NCBI RefSeq assembly: GCF_002939705.1 | Contig: NZ_MDCB01000004.1 | Span: 1,605 to 65,604, forward strand | DNA: 64,000 nucleotides | Direction: 5' to 3' | Source: Xanthomonas albilineans | Lineage (GTDB): Bacteria > Pseudomonadota > Gammaproteobacteria > Xanthomonadales > Xanthomonadaceae | Part shown: positions 8,237 to 17,598 of the stretch, one piece after another | How positions within the stretch are numbered: position 1 is the stretch's first letter | Layout: every line of letters starts with the position of its first letter | Program-made: the position numbers and the translations under genes | Notes under the pieces: generated by a model | Told to the model about the DNA's origin: nothing | The model's input: the letters and a program-made list of their open reading frames with translations, nothing else | Database searches by the model: none

Positions 8237-8877
8237 TGCCATTCCATCTGGTGGCACCACCGACGGTGGATGCTTTCACGGGCATCGCCGAGCCGGTCTC
8301 ACTGGCGCAAGTCAAACTGCACCTGCGCGTGGACGTCGCTGAGGACGACGCGCTCATCCTGGCACTCATCAGCAGTGCTAGGCAGATGGCCGAGACACTG
8401 ACCAACCGTCAACTGCTCTCGGCCACCTGGAATCTGGTGCTGGACGCTTTCCCAGGTCCGAGCCTGATCGGCGTGCCGGCAGGGACGACTTACTCCATCC
8501 CCGAACACGCCATCCTCATTGCGAAGGGGCCGGTGCAAGCCGTGACGTCTATCGTCTACCAAGACATGAATCGCAATCTCGTCACGCTCCCACCCACGGA
8601 CTACGTGGTGACCTCCACCGATGACCTGACACGCATCACACCGATCTTCGGCCAGATCTGGCCGCCCACTCTGCCGCAGATCGGCGCAGTCAATGTCCAG
8701 TTCCTTGCCGGCTACGCCGACTCCACCCAGGTGCCAGAAGGCATCAAACACTGGATCAAGTTGCGTGTGGACAGCCTCTACAACCAGCGTGGCGAGGTGG
8801 CATTTACGCGCGGGAACATGGGCAAGCTGCCCTATGTGGATGCACTGCTGGACCCTTACCGGATTGTCTTGCTATGA
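8236..8877 (+). CDS. Phage head-tail connector, gp6/phiE125 gp8-like
   Basis: The 213-residue protein has the family opening PVSLAQVKLHLRVD followed by LILALISSARQMAETLTNRQL, the helical region of the connector adaptor that docks under the portal. It begins within the stop of the preceding gene and its own stop overlaps the next gene by four bases, so it is translated as part of a coupled connector cluster. Confidence 0.87.
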   Translation: MPFHLVAPPTVDAFTGIAEPVSLAQVKLHLRVDVAEDDALILALISSARQMAETLTNRQLLSATWNLVLDAFPGPSLIGVPAGTTYSIPEHAILIAKGPVQAVTSIVYQDMNRNLVTLPPTDYVVTSTDDLTRITPIFGQIWPPTLPQIGAVNVQFLAGYADSTQVPEGIKHWIKLRVDSLYNQRGEVAFTRGNMGKLPYVDALLDPYRIVLL

Positions 8878-9263
8878 GTGAATCTCTCCTGCTCCCCGAT
8901 ACCGGAGAACTCAATCGACGCATCGTGATCTACCGCTGGACGGACGCGCCGAACATCAACTTCAACATCGACGCGCTCTTCGATGCGGCGATCAGCCGTT
9001 GGGCAAAAGTCGAGCCCATTCGTGGAATCGCATCACGCATGGGAGTCACGACCGCCGAAGAACCCACCCACTATTTTTGGGTGCGCTACAGCGCCGAAAC
9101 GACGGCGGATTTCTTTTCGCAAGACCGAGTGATCGAGTACCACCGGCATCGCTATCGCATCCTCGATGCACAAAATTTCCAGGATGCAGACCTTTTCATC
9201 CGCATCACCACCAAGGACCTGGGCGCCATCGATGCGATGGTGCTTGGCGCTCCCATTGCCTGA
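8874..9263 (+). CDS. Phage head-tail adaptor (head closure) protein
   Basis: The 129-residue protein begins at an ATGA overlap with the connector gene. It has the small beta-rich composition and the motif pattern typical of head-closure proteins: GELNRRIVIYRWTD near the start and later VIEYHRHRYRILDAQNFQD. It would sit between connector and tail. The family assignment rests on these motifs and on gene order. Confidence 0.8.
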   Translation: MSESLLLPDTGELNRRIVIYRWTDAPNINFNIDALFDAAISRWAKVEPIRGIASRMGVTTAEEPTHYFWVRYSAETTADFFSQDRVIEYHRHRYRILDAQNFQDADLFIRITTKDLGAIDAMVLGAPIA

Positions 9264-9271
9264 GAACGACC

Positions 9272-9709
9272 ATGGAACGCGACAGTACACAGGGACAGGT
9301 CGCCGGCATACAGCTGTACGTCGGTTTGAAATTCCATCGCACCATCGACTACGACCGCAAGGCCATGCGCCGTGCCTTGGTCAAGGGCGCGGCTGTCGTG
9401 CGCAAGGAGGCACGCACGCTTGTATCAGCGCGTGTGGTCTCCGAACCTGGCGAGTTCCCCGGCCAAGTGACCGGCGCCATGCGTCGGGCGATTGGCGTCA
9501 TCGGCAAGGGCTCCAAGGGCGGCTGGATCAAGGTGGGCGTGCGCGCCATCCCCGGCAACTTTTATTACCCAGCCGTGCTGTTCTATGGCAGCACAACGCG
9601 CAACATCCGCGCGCGCGGCAACTTCATGACCGCCGCCCTGGCCAATCGCGGCAACCAGATCCGCGAACAAGTACGTGATGCCCTGCGCCAGGCGCTGCGT
9701 CCTCGCTGA
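9272..9709 (+). CDS. Phage HK97 gp10-like tail-completion protein
   Basis: This 145-residue basic protein has a helix-rich start (DYDRKAMRRALVKGAAVVRKEAR) followed by GWIKVGVRAIPGNFYYPAVLFYGS and a C-terminal amphipathic helix (IREQVRDALRQALRPR), the layout of HK97 gp10-type proteins at the head-tail joint. ATG 9272 is used and the next gene starts 14 bases after its stop. Confidence 0.8.
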   Translation: MERDSTQGQVAGIQLYVGLKFHRTIDYDRKAMRRALVKGAAVVRKEARTLVSARVVSEPGEFPGQVTGAMRRAIGVIGKGSKGGWIKVGVRAIPGNFYYPAVLFYGSTTRNIRARGNFMTAALANRGNQIREQVRDALRQALRPR

Positions 9710-9723
9710 GACCCACAGACACC

Positions 9724-10407
9724 ATGCAGCTCGAACGCATCGTCGCGCAATTGCGCGCGCTGTGCCCATCGTTGGGTGGCCGGGTGGCCGGCGCTGCCCA
9801 ATTCAAGCCGGTGCAAGAAGCCACCGCACTGCCGGTCCCGTGCGCCTTTGTGATCCCGCTGGACGACAGGCCCGAACCTCCTACCGCTATCAACGCCGTC
9901 GGACAGGACATGACCGACAGCTTCGGCGTGATCGTGGCACTGGATAACCGCGCCGACGAAAAAGGACAACATGCCTGCGACGGTGTGCATGCCATCCGGG
10001 CCGAAATTTGGCGCGCCCTGCTTGGCTGGGTACCCGGCCCCGTCAACACCGTCAATCCGGCCACCGACTACAACGGCCTCTTCTATGAGGGCGGTAGCCT
10101 GCTGGCGATGGATCGCGCCCGACTTTGGTATCAGTTCGAATTCGGCGCGCACATGTGGATTGGTGCCAGCGACGGTTGGGAAGCCGGCGCCTTGAGCGCT
10201 CTGCCAACCTTCGGCACCGAGGATGCTCAAGGCCAATGGTTACCCGGCTCGGCCGTCAACCTCGAAGTCGACGTCGGTACGCCCATCTTCGATCCCACCG
10301 CCACCTATCCGACCAACCCAAACAACGATCTCGCACAGTCCACCGTGCGCGCACCGCGTGAGCACGGGCCGGATGGGCGCGTGGAATTCAATCTTTCCGT
10401 TCCGTGA
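9724..10407 (+). CDS. Phage tail terminator-like protein (gp37 type)
   Basis: The 227-residue protein starts MQLERIVAQLRALCPSLGGRVAG and contains a mixed alpha/beta domain with DSFGVIVALDNRAD and HAIRAEIWRALLGW, as in tail-terminator proteins of Mu-like phages. It would cap the tail tube before joining to the head. Gene order, directly before the DUF2635 and sheath genes, supports this. Confidence 0.7.
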   Translation: MQLERIVAQLRALCPSLGGRVAGAAQFKPVQEATALPVPCAFVIPLDDRPEPPTAINAVGQDMTDSFGVIVALDNRADEKGQHACDGVHAIRAEIWRALLGWVPGPVNTVNPATDYNGLFYEGGSLLAMDRARLWYQFEFGAHMWIGASDGWEAGALSALPTFGTEDAQGQWLPGSAVNLEVDVGTPIFDPTATYPTNPNNDLAQSTVRAPREHGPDGRVEFNLSVP

Positions 10408-10491
10408 GCGGATCGCACAGGTCCGCAGCGGTGTTCATCAGCACCCGCCACGACTGCAGGTCGTCGCGGGCACTTTGCATTGGAGCCACAC

Positions 10492-10773
10492 ATGTACGCC
10501 ATTCCCAAACCGGGCCGATCAGTGCCCATACCAGGCACACGCACCCTCCTTCCGGCGACGGGCCAGAACATCGGCCCGGTGACCCAATACTGGCAACGCC
10601 GACTGCACGACGGCGACATCACGCTGAGCGAAACACCGCCAACGCTCACGTCAGCAGGCGATGCGGCAGAGAGCGCCGCTACAACGACCACTGCGGCATC
10701 GACCAACACTCCACCGCCCCCAACTCCACCGGCCACCGCTGAGGCGGCCAGTGCTTCCCAGAGGACGACATGA
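10492..10773 (+). CDS. DUF2635-family phage protein with Pro/Thr-rich tail
   Basis: The first half (MYAIPKPGRSVPIPGTRT to YWQRRLHDGDIT) is the DUF2635 domain usually found just before the sheath gene in Mu-like tails. The last 40 residues are Ala, Thr, Ser and Pro only, including PPPP and PP runs. ATG 10492 follows a GGAG site. The stop overlaps the sheath start (ATGA). The molecular role of DUF2635 is not known to me. The proline-rich tail is notable because the prophage also encodes a prolyl-hydroxylase-like enzyme. Confidence 0.82.
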   Translation: MYAIPKPGRSVPIPGTRTLLPATGQNIGPVTQYWQRRLHDGDITLSETPPTLTSAGDAAESAATTTTAASTNTPPPPTPPATAEAASASQRTT

Positions 10774-12335
10774 GCGGCATCTCTTTCGAACACATCCCTT
10801 CCAACCAGCGGGTGCCGCTGTTCTATGCGGAGATGGACAACAGTCAGGCCAACCTGGGCGGGCAAGCACTCAATACGCTTCTGATCGGTCAGATGTTGTA
10901 CTCGGGAACGGCGACACCGAACACAGCCGTCTTAGTCACAGATCCGAAATCGGCCATGGTCCTGTTCGGCCAGGGTTCGATGCTGGCGCGCATGGTGGCC
11001 TTCTATCGCTTGCAGGATGCAGGTTCGTGCAACCTGTGGTGCATTGGGGTGCGGGACGACCCGGCGTCCACCACGGCCATGGGCACCATCGTCATCAACG
11101 GCCAGGCCACTGCATCAGGCGCCATCGCCCTGTACATCGCCGGTCAGCGCGTCAGTGTCAGCGTCCAGATAGGAGATAGCACCACCGACATTGCCACCAA
11201 CATGGTCAGCAGGATCAATGCCACCGCAGACCTGCCGTTGACCGCCTGGATCGGCGAGAACTCCGATGCCATTACCCCGATGCCATCCATTGTCGAAAGC
11301 TCCGCCGTGGTCATGCTGGGCAGCAAGTGGAGGGGGCTCAGTGCCAATGACATCACCATCGCCGACTCCTTCCTGGGCTGGAGTGCCGGCGAAATCATAC
11401 CGGCGGGGGTGAGCCTGGCTTATTCCGGCCCGACACTCTCCGGTGGATTAACCGATCCGTCGATGGTCACCACCGCCATCCACGGCATGGGCGATGACAC
11501 CTACGACTTCATCATCCACCCCTATGCCCATGCGCTGGCGCTAAATGACTTGCAACTGGAACTGGACGACACCACCGGTCGTTGGTCCTACGCCAAGCAA
11601 ATCTATGGCCATGCCTACAGCGCTCTGCGCGGCACGCTCAGCGATCTGGTCGCCTTCGGCATGACCCGCAACGACCAGCACCACACGGTCGCCGCCATCG
11701 ATGCCGATTGCCCCAATCCTTGCTGGGAATACGCTGCCGCTTACGGTGGTGCCAATGCCGTGGACATCGCAGCCGATCCTGCGCGCCCGACGCAGACCAC
11801 ACCGTTGTCAGGACTGCTTCCACCACGTGCAGGCAACCGCTTCTTGTTCGAGGACAGGCAGGCGCTGCTCAACTTCGGGATCGCCACCAGCTTCGTTTCG
11901 GGTGGCCAGCTTCGGGTTGAACGTGCCATCACCACCTACCAGAAAAACAGCTTCGGCGCCCCCGATAGCAGCTATCTGGATTCGGAAACCCTGCACACCT
12001 CGGTCTATGTGCTACGTGCGCTCAAGAACGTGATCACTTCCAAGTACCCCCGTCACAAGCTGGCCGATGACGGAACCCGCTTCGCCGCAGGCCAGGCCAT
12101 CGTGACCCCGGCGGTGATCAAGGGCGAGCTATGCGCCGTCTACGGCCAGATGGAGTACCTGGGCATCGTCGAGAACCTGGACACCTTCAAACAGCACCTG
12201 ATCGTCGAGCGCGATCCCCGCGATACGAACCGCATCAACGTGCTGTTCCCGCCGGACTACGTCAATCAATTGCGGGTGTTCGCGGTGCTGAACCAGTTCC
12301 GCCTGCAGTACCCGACCAACCAGATCGTGAACTGA
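10770..12335 (+). CDS. Contractile tail sheath protein (Mu gpL-like)
   Basis: The 521-residue protein begins with the conserved sheath-type start (ISFEHIPSNQRVPLFYAEMD) and continues with NTLLIGQ and the central SGGLTDPS..AI segment. The C-terminal part contains RDPRDTNRINVLFPPDYVNQ, the subunit-linking region. It forms the contractile tube around the tail. Its presence makes this a myovirus-type prophage. It is coupled to the upstream DUF2635 gene by an ATGA overlap. Confidence 0.93.
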   Translation: MSGISFEHIPSNQRVPLFYAEMDNSQANLGGQALNTLLIGQMLYSGTATPNTAVLVTDPKSAMVLFGQGSMLARMVAFYRLQDAGSCNLWCIGVRDDPASTTAMGTIVINGQATASGAIALYIAGQRVSVSVQIGDSTTDIATNMVSRINATADLPLTAWIGENSDAITPMPSIVESSAVVMLGSKWRGLSANDITIADSFLGWSAGEIIPAGVSLAYSGPTLSGGLTDPSMVTTAIHGMGDDTYDFIIHPYAHALALNDLQLELDDTTGRWSYAKQIYGHAYSALRGTLSDLVAFGMTRNDQHHTVAAIDADCPNPCWEYAAAYGGANAVDIAADPARPTQTTPLSGLLPPRAGNRFLFEDRQALLNFGIATSFVSGGQLRVERAITTYQKNSFGAPDSSYLDSETLHTSVYVLRALKNVITSKYPRHKLADDGTRFAAGQAIVTPAVIKGELCAVYGQMEYLGIVENLDTFKQHLIVERDPRDTNRINVLFPPDYVNQLRVFAVLNQFRLQYPTNQIVN

Positions 12336-12347
12336 CAGGAGTCACCC

Positions 12348-12716
12348 ATGGCGCAACGCATTGCAGGCATCTGCTTCATCAAGATCGACGGCGCGCAGTT
12401 CGAAATCTCCGGCGACATCGAAATCCCACTCACCGAATTCAAACGCGAGGCCGTCATGGGCCTGTCCCGGCCGGCTGGCTTCAAGGAAACGGCACTGGAG
12501 CCCTACATCAAGGTGGTGGCGCTGTTCACCCCCGATTTCCCAGTGAACACCCTGCGCACCAACACCACCCTCACCGTGACCGCTGAACTGGCCAACGGTG
12601 TCGTCTACACGCTCTCCAACGCCTTCGTGCGCGGCGAGCCCAAAGCCAAACCGATTGAGGGCACGATCGAGATCGAATTCTCGGGAAGCCAGGGACAATG
12701 GAGTAACAACCAATGA
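12348..12716 (+). CDS. Tail tube protein (Mu gpM-like)
   Basis: This 122-residue beta-rich protein (GICFIKIDGAQFEISGDIEI, later TNTTLTVTAELANGVVYTL) matches the tube proteins found directly after the sheath gene in Mu-like phages. It polymerises as stacked hexameric rings inside the sheath. The stop overlaps the next start (ATGA), so it is coupled to the tail-assembly chaperone. Confidence 0.9.
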   Translation: MAQRIAGICFIKIDGAQFEISGDIEIPLTEFKREAVMGLSRPAGFKETALEPYIKVVALFTPDFPVNTLRTNTTLTVTAELANGVVYTLSNAFVRGEPKAKPIEGTIEIEFSGSQGQWSNNQ

Positions 12717-13108
12717 GTGATCCAATCGCAACGCAAGAACCTCTCGCACTTCCTCTGACCCGCACGGTGATCGCACACGGCGAAGAAATCGATTGTCTGA
12801 TCCTGCGCCATCCCACCACAGCCGATGTGATCGACCTCGGGCAACCGATGCGACTGCTCCCCGGCAATGGCATGGAAGAGCCTGCCGTCGAAGTGCGGAT
12901 GAATGTGGTCGCCCATTACGTGGCGCGACTGGCCGCCATTCCACTGTCCAGCGTCAAGGCACTGTCGCTGGGTGATTTTGGCCGCGCCACACAGGCGGTG
13001 CTGGGTTTTTTCGGGGAAGACACAGTACCGCCGGATCGCGTGAGCAATTCACCGAGCGCGTCTTCGACCTCGCCTGGTTCTTCAAAACCTCCCCGCGCGA
13101 TGTCCTGA
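12713..13108 (+). CDS. Tail assembly chaperone, zero-frame product
   Basis: The 131-residue zero-frame product covers the folded chaperone domain (TRTVIAHGEEIDCLILRHPT to RATQAVLGFF) and then a short nonsense-like tail rich in Ser and Pro. It assists assembly of tube subunits around the tape measure. The domain ends exactly at a slippery TTTTTTC, after which a second product is likely (see the longer entry). Confidence 0.88.
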   Translation: MSDPIATQEPLALPLTRTVIAHGEEIDCLILRHPTTADVIDLGQPMRLLPGNGMEEPAVEVRMNVVAHYVARLAAIPLSSVKALSLGDFGRATQAVLGFFGEDTVPPDRVSNSPSASSTSPGSSKPPRAMS

Positions 13109-13185
13109 GTTTGAGCCTGGCCGAATTCGAACTGTGGAACCAACACGCCGAGCGCATCGCCCAGCGCCTGCACGACAGTGCGTAA
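12713..13185 (+). CDS. Tail assembly chaperone, predicted -1 frameshift fusion
   Basis: After the TTTTTTC heptamer at 13006-13012, a shift of -1 continues in an open frame to the TAA at 13183-13185. The extension reads TERVFDLAWFFKTSPRDVL then SLAEFELWNQHAERIAQRL, a plausible helical C-terminal domain like that of the E'/gp42-type fusion in Mu-like phages. Its length and hydrophobic pattern look real, whereas the zero-frame tail does not. A low level of fusion product is the norm for tail chaperones. The efficiency here is unknown. Confidence 0.82.
13006..13012 (+). promoter_or_regulatory. Slippery heptamer for programmed -1 frameshift
   Basis: T TTT TTC lies in the correct phase (X XXY YYZ with TTT in the P site and TTC in the A site) inside the tail-chaperone gene. 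It is followed by GGGGAAGACAC. I cannot confirm a downstream stem-loop by eye. Confidence 0.8.
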
Positions 13186-13209
13186 TGCCATCCCAATACA
13201 CACCCCCTC

Positions 13210-15018
13210 ATGTCTGACCGCTTCGAACTCAAGGCCATTTTGTCGGCCAATGCGCAAAGCCTCATCCAGGGATTGAAATCGGTCCAGGCCCCCGCACAAG
13301 CCGCGCGTAAATACCTCACCGACATCGGCAAGTCCGCCTCCGGTCTGGCAGGCAAGTTCGGTTTGCCCATCGGCATCGTCGGCGGCCTGGCGGCCGGTTT
13401 TGGCCTGGCCAAGGTCAAGGATGCGGTACATGCCTATGCCGAGCTGGGCGAGGCCGTGCATCACGGCGCCACGCGCGCTGGCATGAGCGTGGAACAGTTC
13501 CAGCGCATGAAGTACGTCGCCGAACAAAACGGCGTGGCGGTCGAACAGATGGAAGGGGCCATGGGCAAACTCAACCTGACCCTGGGACGTGCGGCCAGCG
13601 GACGGGGCAAGGAGGCCGCCGCACTGCTGACCCATCTGGGCATCGCCATGCGCGATGCGTCCGGTCAGTTGCGCTCGGGCATGGGCGTGCTGCCAGAGCT
13701 GGCCGACGCCTTCGTGCGCAACGAAAACCCCGCCGTGCGTGCGCGCATGGGGATGGCACTGTTCGGGAAGAAGTGGCAAGAAATCGTACCGCTGCTGGAG
13801 GCCGGTGGCGAAGGCATCGAGCAAGCCCAGGCGCGCATGTCCCGCTTCAAGGGCGTCATGAACGAAGAAGACATTGGTCGCTCGCGCGAATTCGCCAAAT
13901 CGCTGCGCGATCTGGAGATCGTCAGTAAGGGGTTCCAGATCATCATTGCCAAGAACCTGGTACCGGCGATCAAACCGCTGCTGGATGCGTTCAACGACTG
14001 GATGGCGGCCAACAAGAAACTGGTGTCCACCGAGGTCAGCCGTATCGCCAAGGACCTCGGGCGCGGGTTGTCCAGCATCGACTGGCGCGGCATGGCCCGC
14101 AGTGTACTGGCACTCGGACACGGCATCGGCAAGCTGGTCGACTTCGTCGGCGGTCCGCGCAATGCATTGATCGGCTTGGCGGTCGTGATGAATGCCCAAA
14201 CCATCATGGCCCTGGGCGGCCTGGTCGCCGCCGTCGGGCGCGCAGGGATCGCGTTGCTGGGGATGGCTGCCAGAGCCTATGTCGCCAGTAATGCGGCGCT
14301 GCTGTCGATGCTGCGCATGGGGCTGGGCGCATCACAGTTGGTCACCGGTCCGTTGGCGCTCTTGCGCTCGGGCTGGACACTGCTGACCACCACGACCGTC
14401 TCCATGAGTGGCCTGATGTCCAGCGCCTTTGCCCTGGTCGCCGGTGGCATTCGCGCCGTTGGCGCCGCCATGATGGCCAACCCCCTCGGCATCCTCCTGG
14501 CCATCGCCTCGGCGGCCTGGCTCATCGTCGAAAATTGGGACACGCTGAAAGGCTGGTTCAACCGCTTCTGGAACTGGATCAAGGCGCATGCCGAACTGAT
14601 CCTCACCTGCCTCGGTCCAATTGGCTGGGTCGCCAGTACGATCATTGAGCACTGGGAGCCGCTCAAGACGTGGTTCGGCGATTTCGTCCGCTGGCTGTCG
14701 GACAAACTCAGTTGGATGGTCGATGCGGCCAAGTCCGTCGGTCATGCCTTCGGGATCGGAAGCGAAGACGAAACAACCGAGAACAGCGCGCCCAACCACC
14801 CTTATCGAAGCACGCCCTTTTCGGCGCTGACACCCTCCGTTGCCGGCGACCGGCCCTCCTTGCTGGGGAAAGCAGCCGGCGGCGCCAAAGTGGAGGGCCA
14901 GGTCAACATCAAGATCGATGGTCTCCCCCCCGGCTCACGTGTCGAGCAGGTTCGTGGCGGCACCATGCCGATCAATGTCGATGCCGGTTACAGCGCGCAT
15001 GCGCTGCTGATGCCATAG
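13210..15018 (+). CDS. Tail tape measure protein
   Basis: The 602-residue protein is the longest tail gene and lies between the chaperone and gpN genes. It has a charged N-terminal helical region (residues 1 to about 40), a Gly/Ala-rich hydrophobic hairpin (GLPIGIVGGLAAGFGLA), a long helical body and several hydrophobic segments near residues 320-450. Further on are tryptophan-rich repeats (NWDTLKGWFNRFWNWIKAH and WEPLKTWFGDFVRWL), typical of the family. It sets tail length and is expelled ahead of the DNA. At about 600 residues it implies a tail of modest length. Confidence 0.92.
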   Translation: MSDRFELKAILSANAQSLIQGLKSVQAPAQAARKYLTDIGKSASGLAGKFGLPIGIVGGLAAGFGLAKVKDAVHAYAELGEAVHHGATRAGMSVEQFQRMKYVAEQNGVAVEQMEGAMGKLNLTLGRAASGRGKEAAALLTHLGIAMRDASGQLRSGMGVLPELADAFVRNENPAVRARMGMALFGKKWQEIVPLLEAGGEGIEQAQARMSRFKGVMNEEDIGRSREFAKSLRDLEIVSKGFQIIIAKNLVPAIKPLLDAFNDWMAANKKLVSTEVSRIAKDLGRGLSSIDWRGMARSVLALGHGIGKLVDFVGGPRNALIGLAVVMNAQTIMALGGLVAAVGRAGIALLGMAARAYVASNAALLSMLRMGLGASQLVTGPLALLRSGWTLLTTTTVSMSGLMSSAFALVAGGIRAVGAAMMANPLGILLAIASAAWLIVENWDTLKGWFNRFWNWIKAHAELILTCLGPIGWVASTIIEHWEPLKTWFGDFVRWLSDKLSWMVDAAKSVGHAFGIGSEDETTENSAPNHPYRSTPFSALTPSVAGDRPSLLGKAAGGAKVEGQVNIKIDGLPPGSRVEQVRGGTMPINVDAGYSAHALLMP

Positions 15019-15027
15019 CGCTGGACG

Positions 15028-16302
15028 ATGCCGATGACCACGTATTCTGACTCCCTGCATCCGGCCTCCTTTCGCGGGATCGCGTTCCAGGTCAATGGCG
15101 CCGACTGCGGTGTTGGCCGTCGCGTGCAAATCCACGAGTATCCCCAGCGCGACACGCCCTGGGTCGAAGACCTGGGCCGCGCCACCCGCGAGATCGCCCT
15201 GGACGCCTTTCTGATCGGCGCCGACTACATCGATCAAGCCAATGCCCTGCTCTGCGCCCTCGAAACAGGCGGACCAGGCACGCTCGTGCATCCCTGGCTA
15301 GGCACGATGCAGGTGTGCCTGTCGGCACCGGCGCGCGTGCGCTTCGATGCTGGACTGGGCGTGGCGACGGTCTCCCTGTCCTTCGTCGAATCCGGCGAAC
15401 TCACCTTTCCCAATCCGACCCGTTCCACCCAGGCGGCCAGCCGGCTGGCCGCCGATGGACTGGCCACGGCGGCGATCCAGGATTTCACGGACAACTTCAC
15501 CGTCGCCGGCTTCCAGAGTTTCGTCGCGGCGACCGCCCAAGGACAACTGGCCGCCATGCTGGGGTTCATCGGGGCAGGCCAAAGCGCGCAAGTGCTGACG
15601 AACTTCTCCTGCGACGCCACCTCGCTGGCCAATCTGGTCACACAGGCCGCGTCGTTCCTGCGCAATCCGGCGATGCTTGGGCACACGCTGCTAAATGCCT
15701 TCGGCATGTCCGGCAGCGCAGGCACCGTGGCGGCCTGGTCCAACGTGGTCAAGTTGCTCACCACAACGGCGGCATCCAAGCCCATGCTGACGCGCACCCC
15801 GATCATGGCCGCCACGCCCTCGCGCCGACAGATCGATACCAATGCCGGCGCGCTGTATAACCTGGGCCGACAACTGCTACTCGCGCAGGCGGTCGGTATT
15901 TCGTCGCTGGTCGGCACCGAACAGGACAGCGTGCAAGCCGGCATCAGCCAGCCGCAAGGCAGTACGCCGACCACCCCACAGCAGGTCACCCAAGACAGGA
16001 TGCTGGCCGCGCGCGACACCCTGCTCTCGACCCTCGACGCCGAGATGCACCGCTGCGCAGACGCCGCCTATGCGGCGTTGCAGACGGCCAGCGCAGCGAT
16101 CTATGCAGACTTGACGACACGAGCGCAGAGCGCAGTACGCCTGACCTCCTGGACGCCACCGGAGACGATGCCCATGCTGGCGCTGGCCTACGAGCTGTAT
16201 GCCGATGCCTCGCGCGATGCCCAGATCCAGTTGCGCAACGGTATCCGCCATCCAGGCTTCGTCCCTCCCAATGCGCTGTGCGTGATGGCGCCGCTGACAT
16301 GA
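15028..16302 (+). CDS. DNA circularisation/baseplate protein, Mu gpN-like
   Basis: The 424-residue protein opens with SLHPASFRGIAFQV and continues VGRRVQIHEYPQRDTPWVEDLG, the signature of the gpN (DNA circulation protein N-terminal) family. In Mu, gpN also belongs to the tail baseplate. The ATG at 15028 is used, with ATG 15034 also possible. The 3' end overlaps the gpP-like gene by four bases (ATGA). Confidence 0.88.
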   Translation: MPMTTYSDSLHPASFRGIAFQVNGADCGVGRRVQIHEYPQRDTPWVEDLGRATREIALDAFLIGADYIDQANALLCALETGGPGTLVHPWLGTMQVCLSAPARVRFDAGLGVATVSLSFVESGELTFPNPTRSTQAASRLAADGLATAAIQDFTDNFTVAGFQSFVAATAQGQLAAMLGFIGAGQSAQVLTNFSCDATSLANLVTQAASFLRNPAMLGHTLLNAFGMSGSAGTVAAWSNVVKLLTTTAASKPMLTRTPIMAATPSRRQIDTNAGALYNLGRQLLLAQAVGISSLVGTEQDSVQAGISQPQGSTPTTPQQVTQDRMLAARDTLLSTLDAEMHRCADAAYAALQTASAAIYADLTTRAQSAVRLTSWTPPETMPMLALAYELYADASRDAQIQLRNGIRHPGFVPPNALCVMAPLT

Positions 16303-17588
16303 CGACCCGTTGCGATCCGGTCGGTCAGCCGGAAAATCAGCTGCGCCTGGTGGTGGGGGGACAGGACTTCGGCGGCTGGAAGAAAATCCGCATCGAGGCC
16401 GGAATCGAACGACAGGCACGCAGCTTCGAACTGGAAGTCACTGATCGCTGGCCCGGATCGACAGCAGCGGCAACGGCGGACACCGCCCCACCCCTGTGGC
16501 GCCGCATCCGTCCTTTCGATGCCTGCCAGGTTTTCATCGGCAACGACCTGGTGCTAACTGGTTATGTCGATGCCACCCCAATCCAATATGACGGCAAACG
16601 CATCAGTGTCACCGTCAAAGGCCGCAGCCGTACCTGCGATCTGGTCGACTGCTGTACGCCCGACACCGACCGCGCACCGACCGCCAGTCACAGCCTGTGG
16701 TCAGACGTCAAAGGCAAGGATGGCAAGACCGGCACCGTCGTGACGCCGGCAGCAGCCAACACCAACGTCTGGCGTAACGCCAAACTGGAAACCATCGCCG
16801 CCGCGCTGGCCGCCCCCTATGGCGTGCGCGTGCTGACCGAAATCGATACCGGCGCGCCAATTACCGAACACCATGTCCAGATCGGCGAAACCGTGTTCGA
16901 GAGCATCGACCGGTTGATGCGCCTGCGCCATGTGTTGTCCACCGACAACGCCCTGGGCGATCTGGTCTTCATTGATGTCGGCAGCAGCGGCAATGCCACC
17001 ACCACGCTCGAGCTGGGCGAGAACATCCAAGATGGCAGCTGCGAACTCGACTTCAAGGCGGTGATGTCCAGCTACGTCGTCAAAGGCCAGCGTGCAGGCA
17101 ATGACGATGACTTTGGCGTCGATGCCAACGAGGTCCAGGGGGACGATGACGACCTGGCCGAATTGGAAGGAGGCATCGCCGACACCGGCACGCCGGTCAC
17201 CGCCAGTCTGGCCGATGCACGTTCCAAGCGCTTCCGTGTCCTGGTCATCAAGCAAGCCGGCCATGCCGATGCCGGCACCTGTCAGGACCGCGCGCTGTAC
17301 GAGCGCGCACACCGCGCCGCCAAAGCGCTCGAAGCCACGTATACGGTCGCCGGCTGGCGCCAAGGTGACGGACAACTCTGGAGGCCGAACCTGCTCGTGC
17401 GTGTGCGCGACGCGCTGATCTGCTTCGACCAAACCATGGTCATCGCCGAAGCGCATTACCTGCTCGACGAGGACGGACTACGCACGCAGCTGCGTGTAGG
17501 TCCCCCCGATGGTTACCGCTCCAAGGCGGCCAAATCACCCAAGGGCATCAAGCACGGCGGCGCCGACACCTGGGCCGATCTGGAATGA
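16299..17588 (+). CDS. Baseplate hub protein, Mu gpP-like (gp44)
   Basis: The 429-residue protein shows the gpP pattern: ENQLRLVVGGQDFGGWKKIR, then the WPG segment and VFIGNDLVLTGYVDA, then VTVKGRSRTCDLVDC, and a C-terminal domain ending in a charged tail. It would form the hub that holds the spike. Coupled to gpN by an ATGA overlap and followed 11 bases later by the spike gene. Confidence 0.9.
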   Translation: MTTRCDPVGQPENQLRLVVGGQDFGGWKKIRIEAGIERQARSFELEVTDRWPGSTAAATADTAPPLWRRIRPFDACQVFIGNDLVLTGYVDATPIQYDGKRISVTVKGRSRTCDLVDCCTPDTDRAPTASHSLWSDVKGKDGKTGTVVTPAAANTNVWRNAKLETIAAALAAPYGVRVLTEIDTGAPITEHHVQIGETVFESIDRLMRLRHVLSTDNALGDLVFIDVGSSGNATTTLELGENIQDGSCELDFKAVMSSYVVKGQRAGNDDDFGVDANEVQGDDDDLAELEGGIADTGTPVTASLADARSKRFRVLVIKQAGHADAGTCQDRALYERAHRAAKALEATYTVAGWRQGDGQLWRPNLLVRVRDALICFDQTMVIAEAHYLLDEDGLRTQLRVGPPDGYRSKAAKSPKGIKHGGADTWADLE

Positions 17589-17598
17589 GAGCGCTGGC

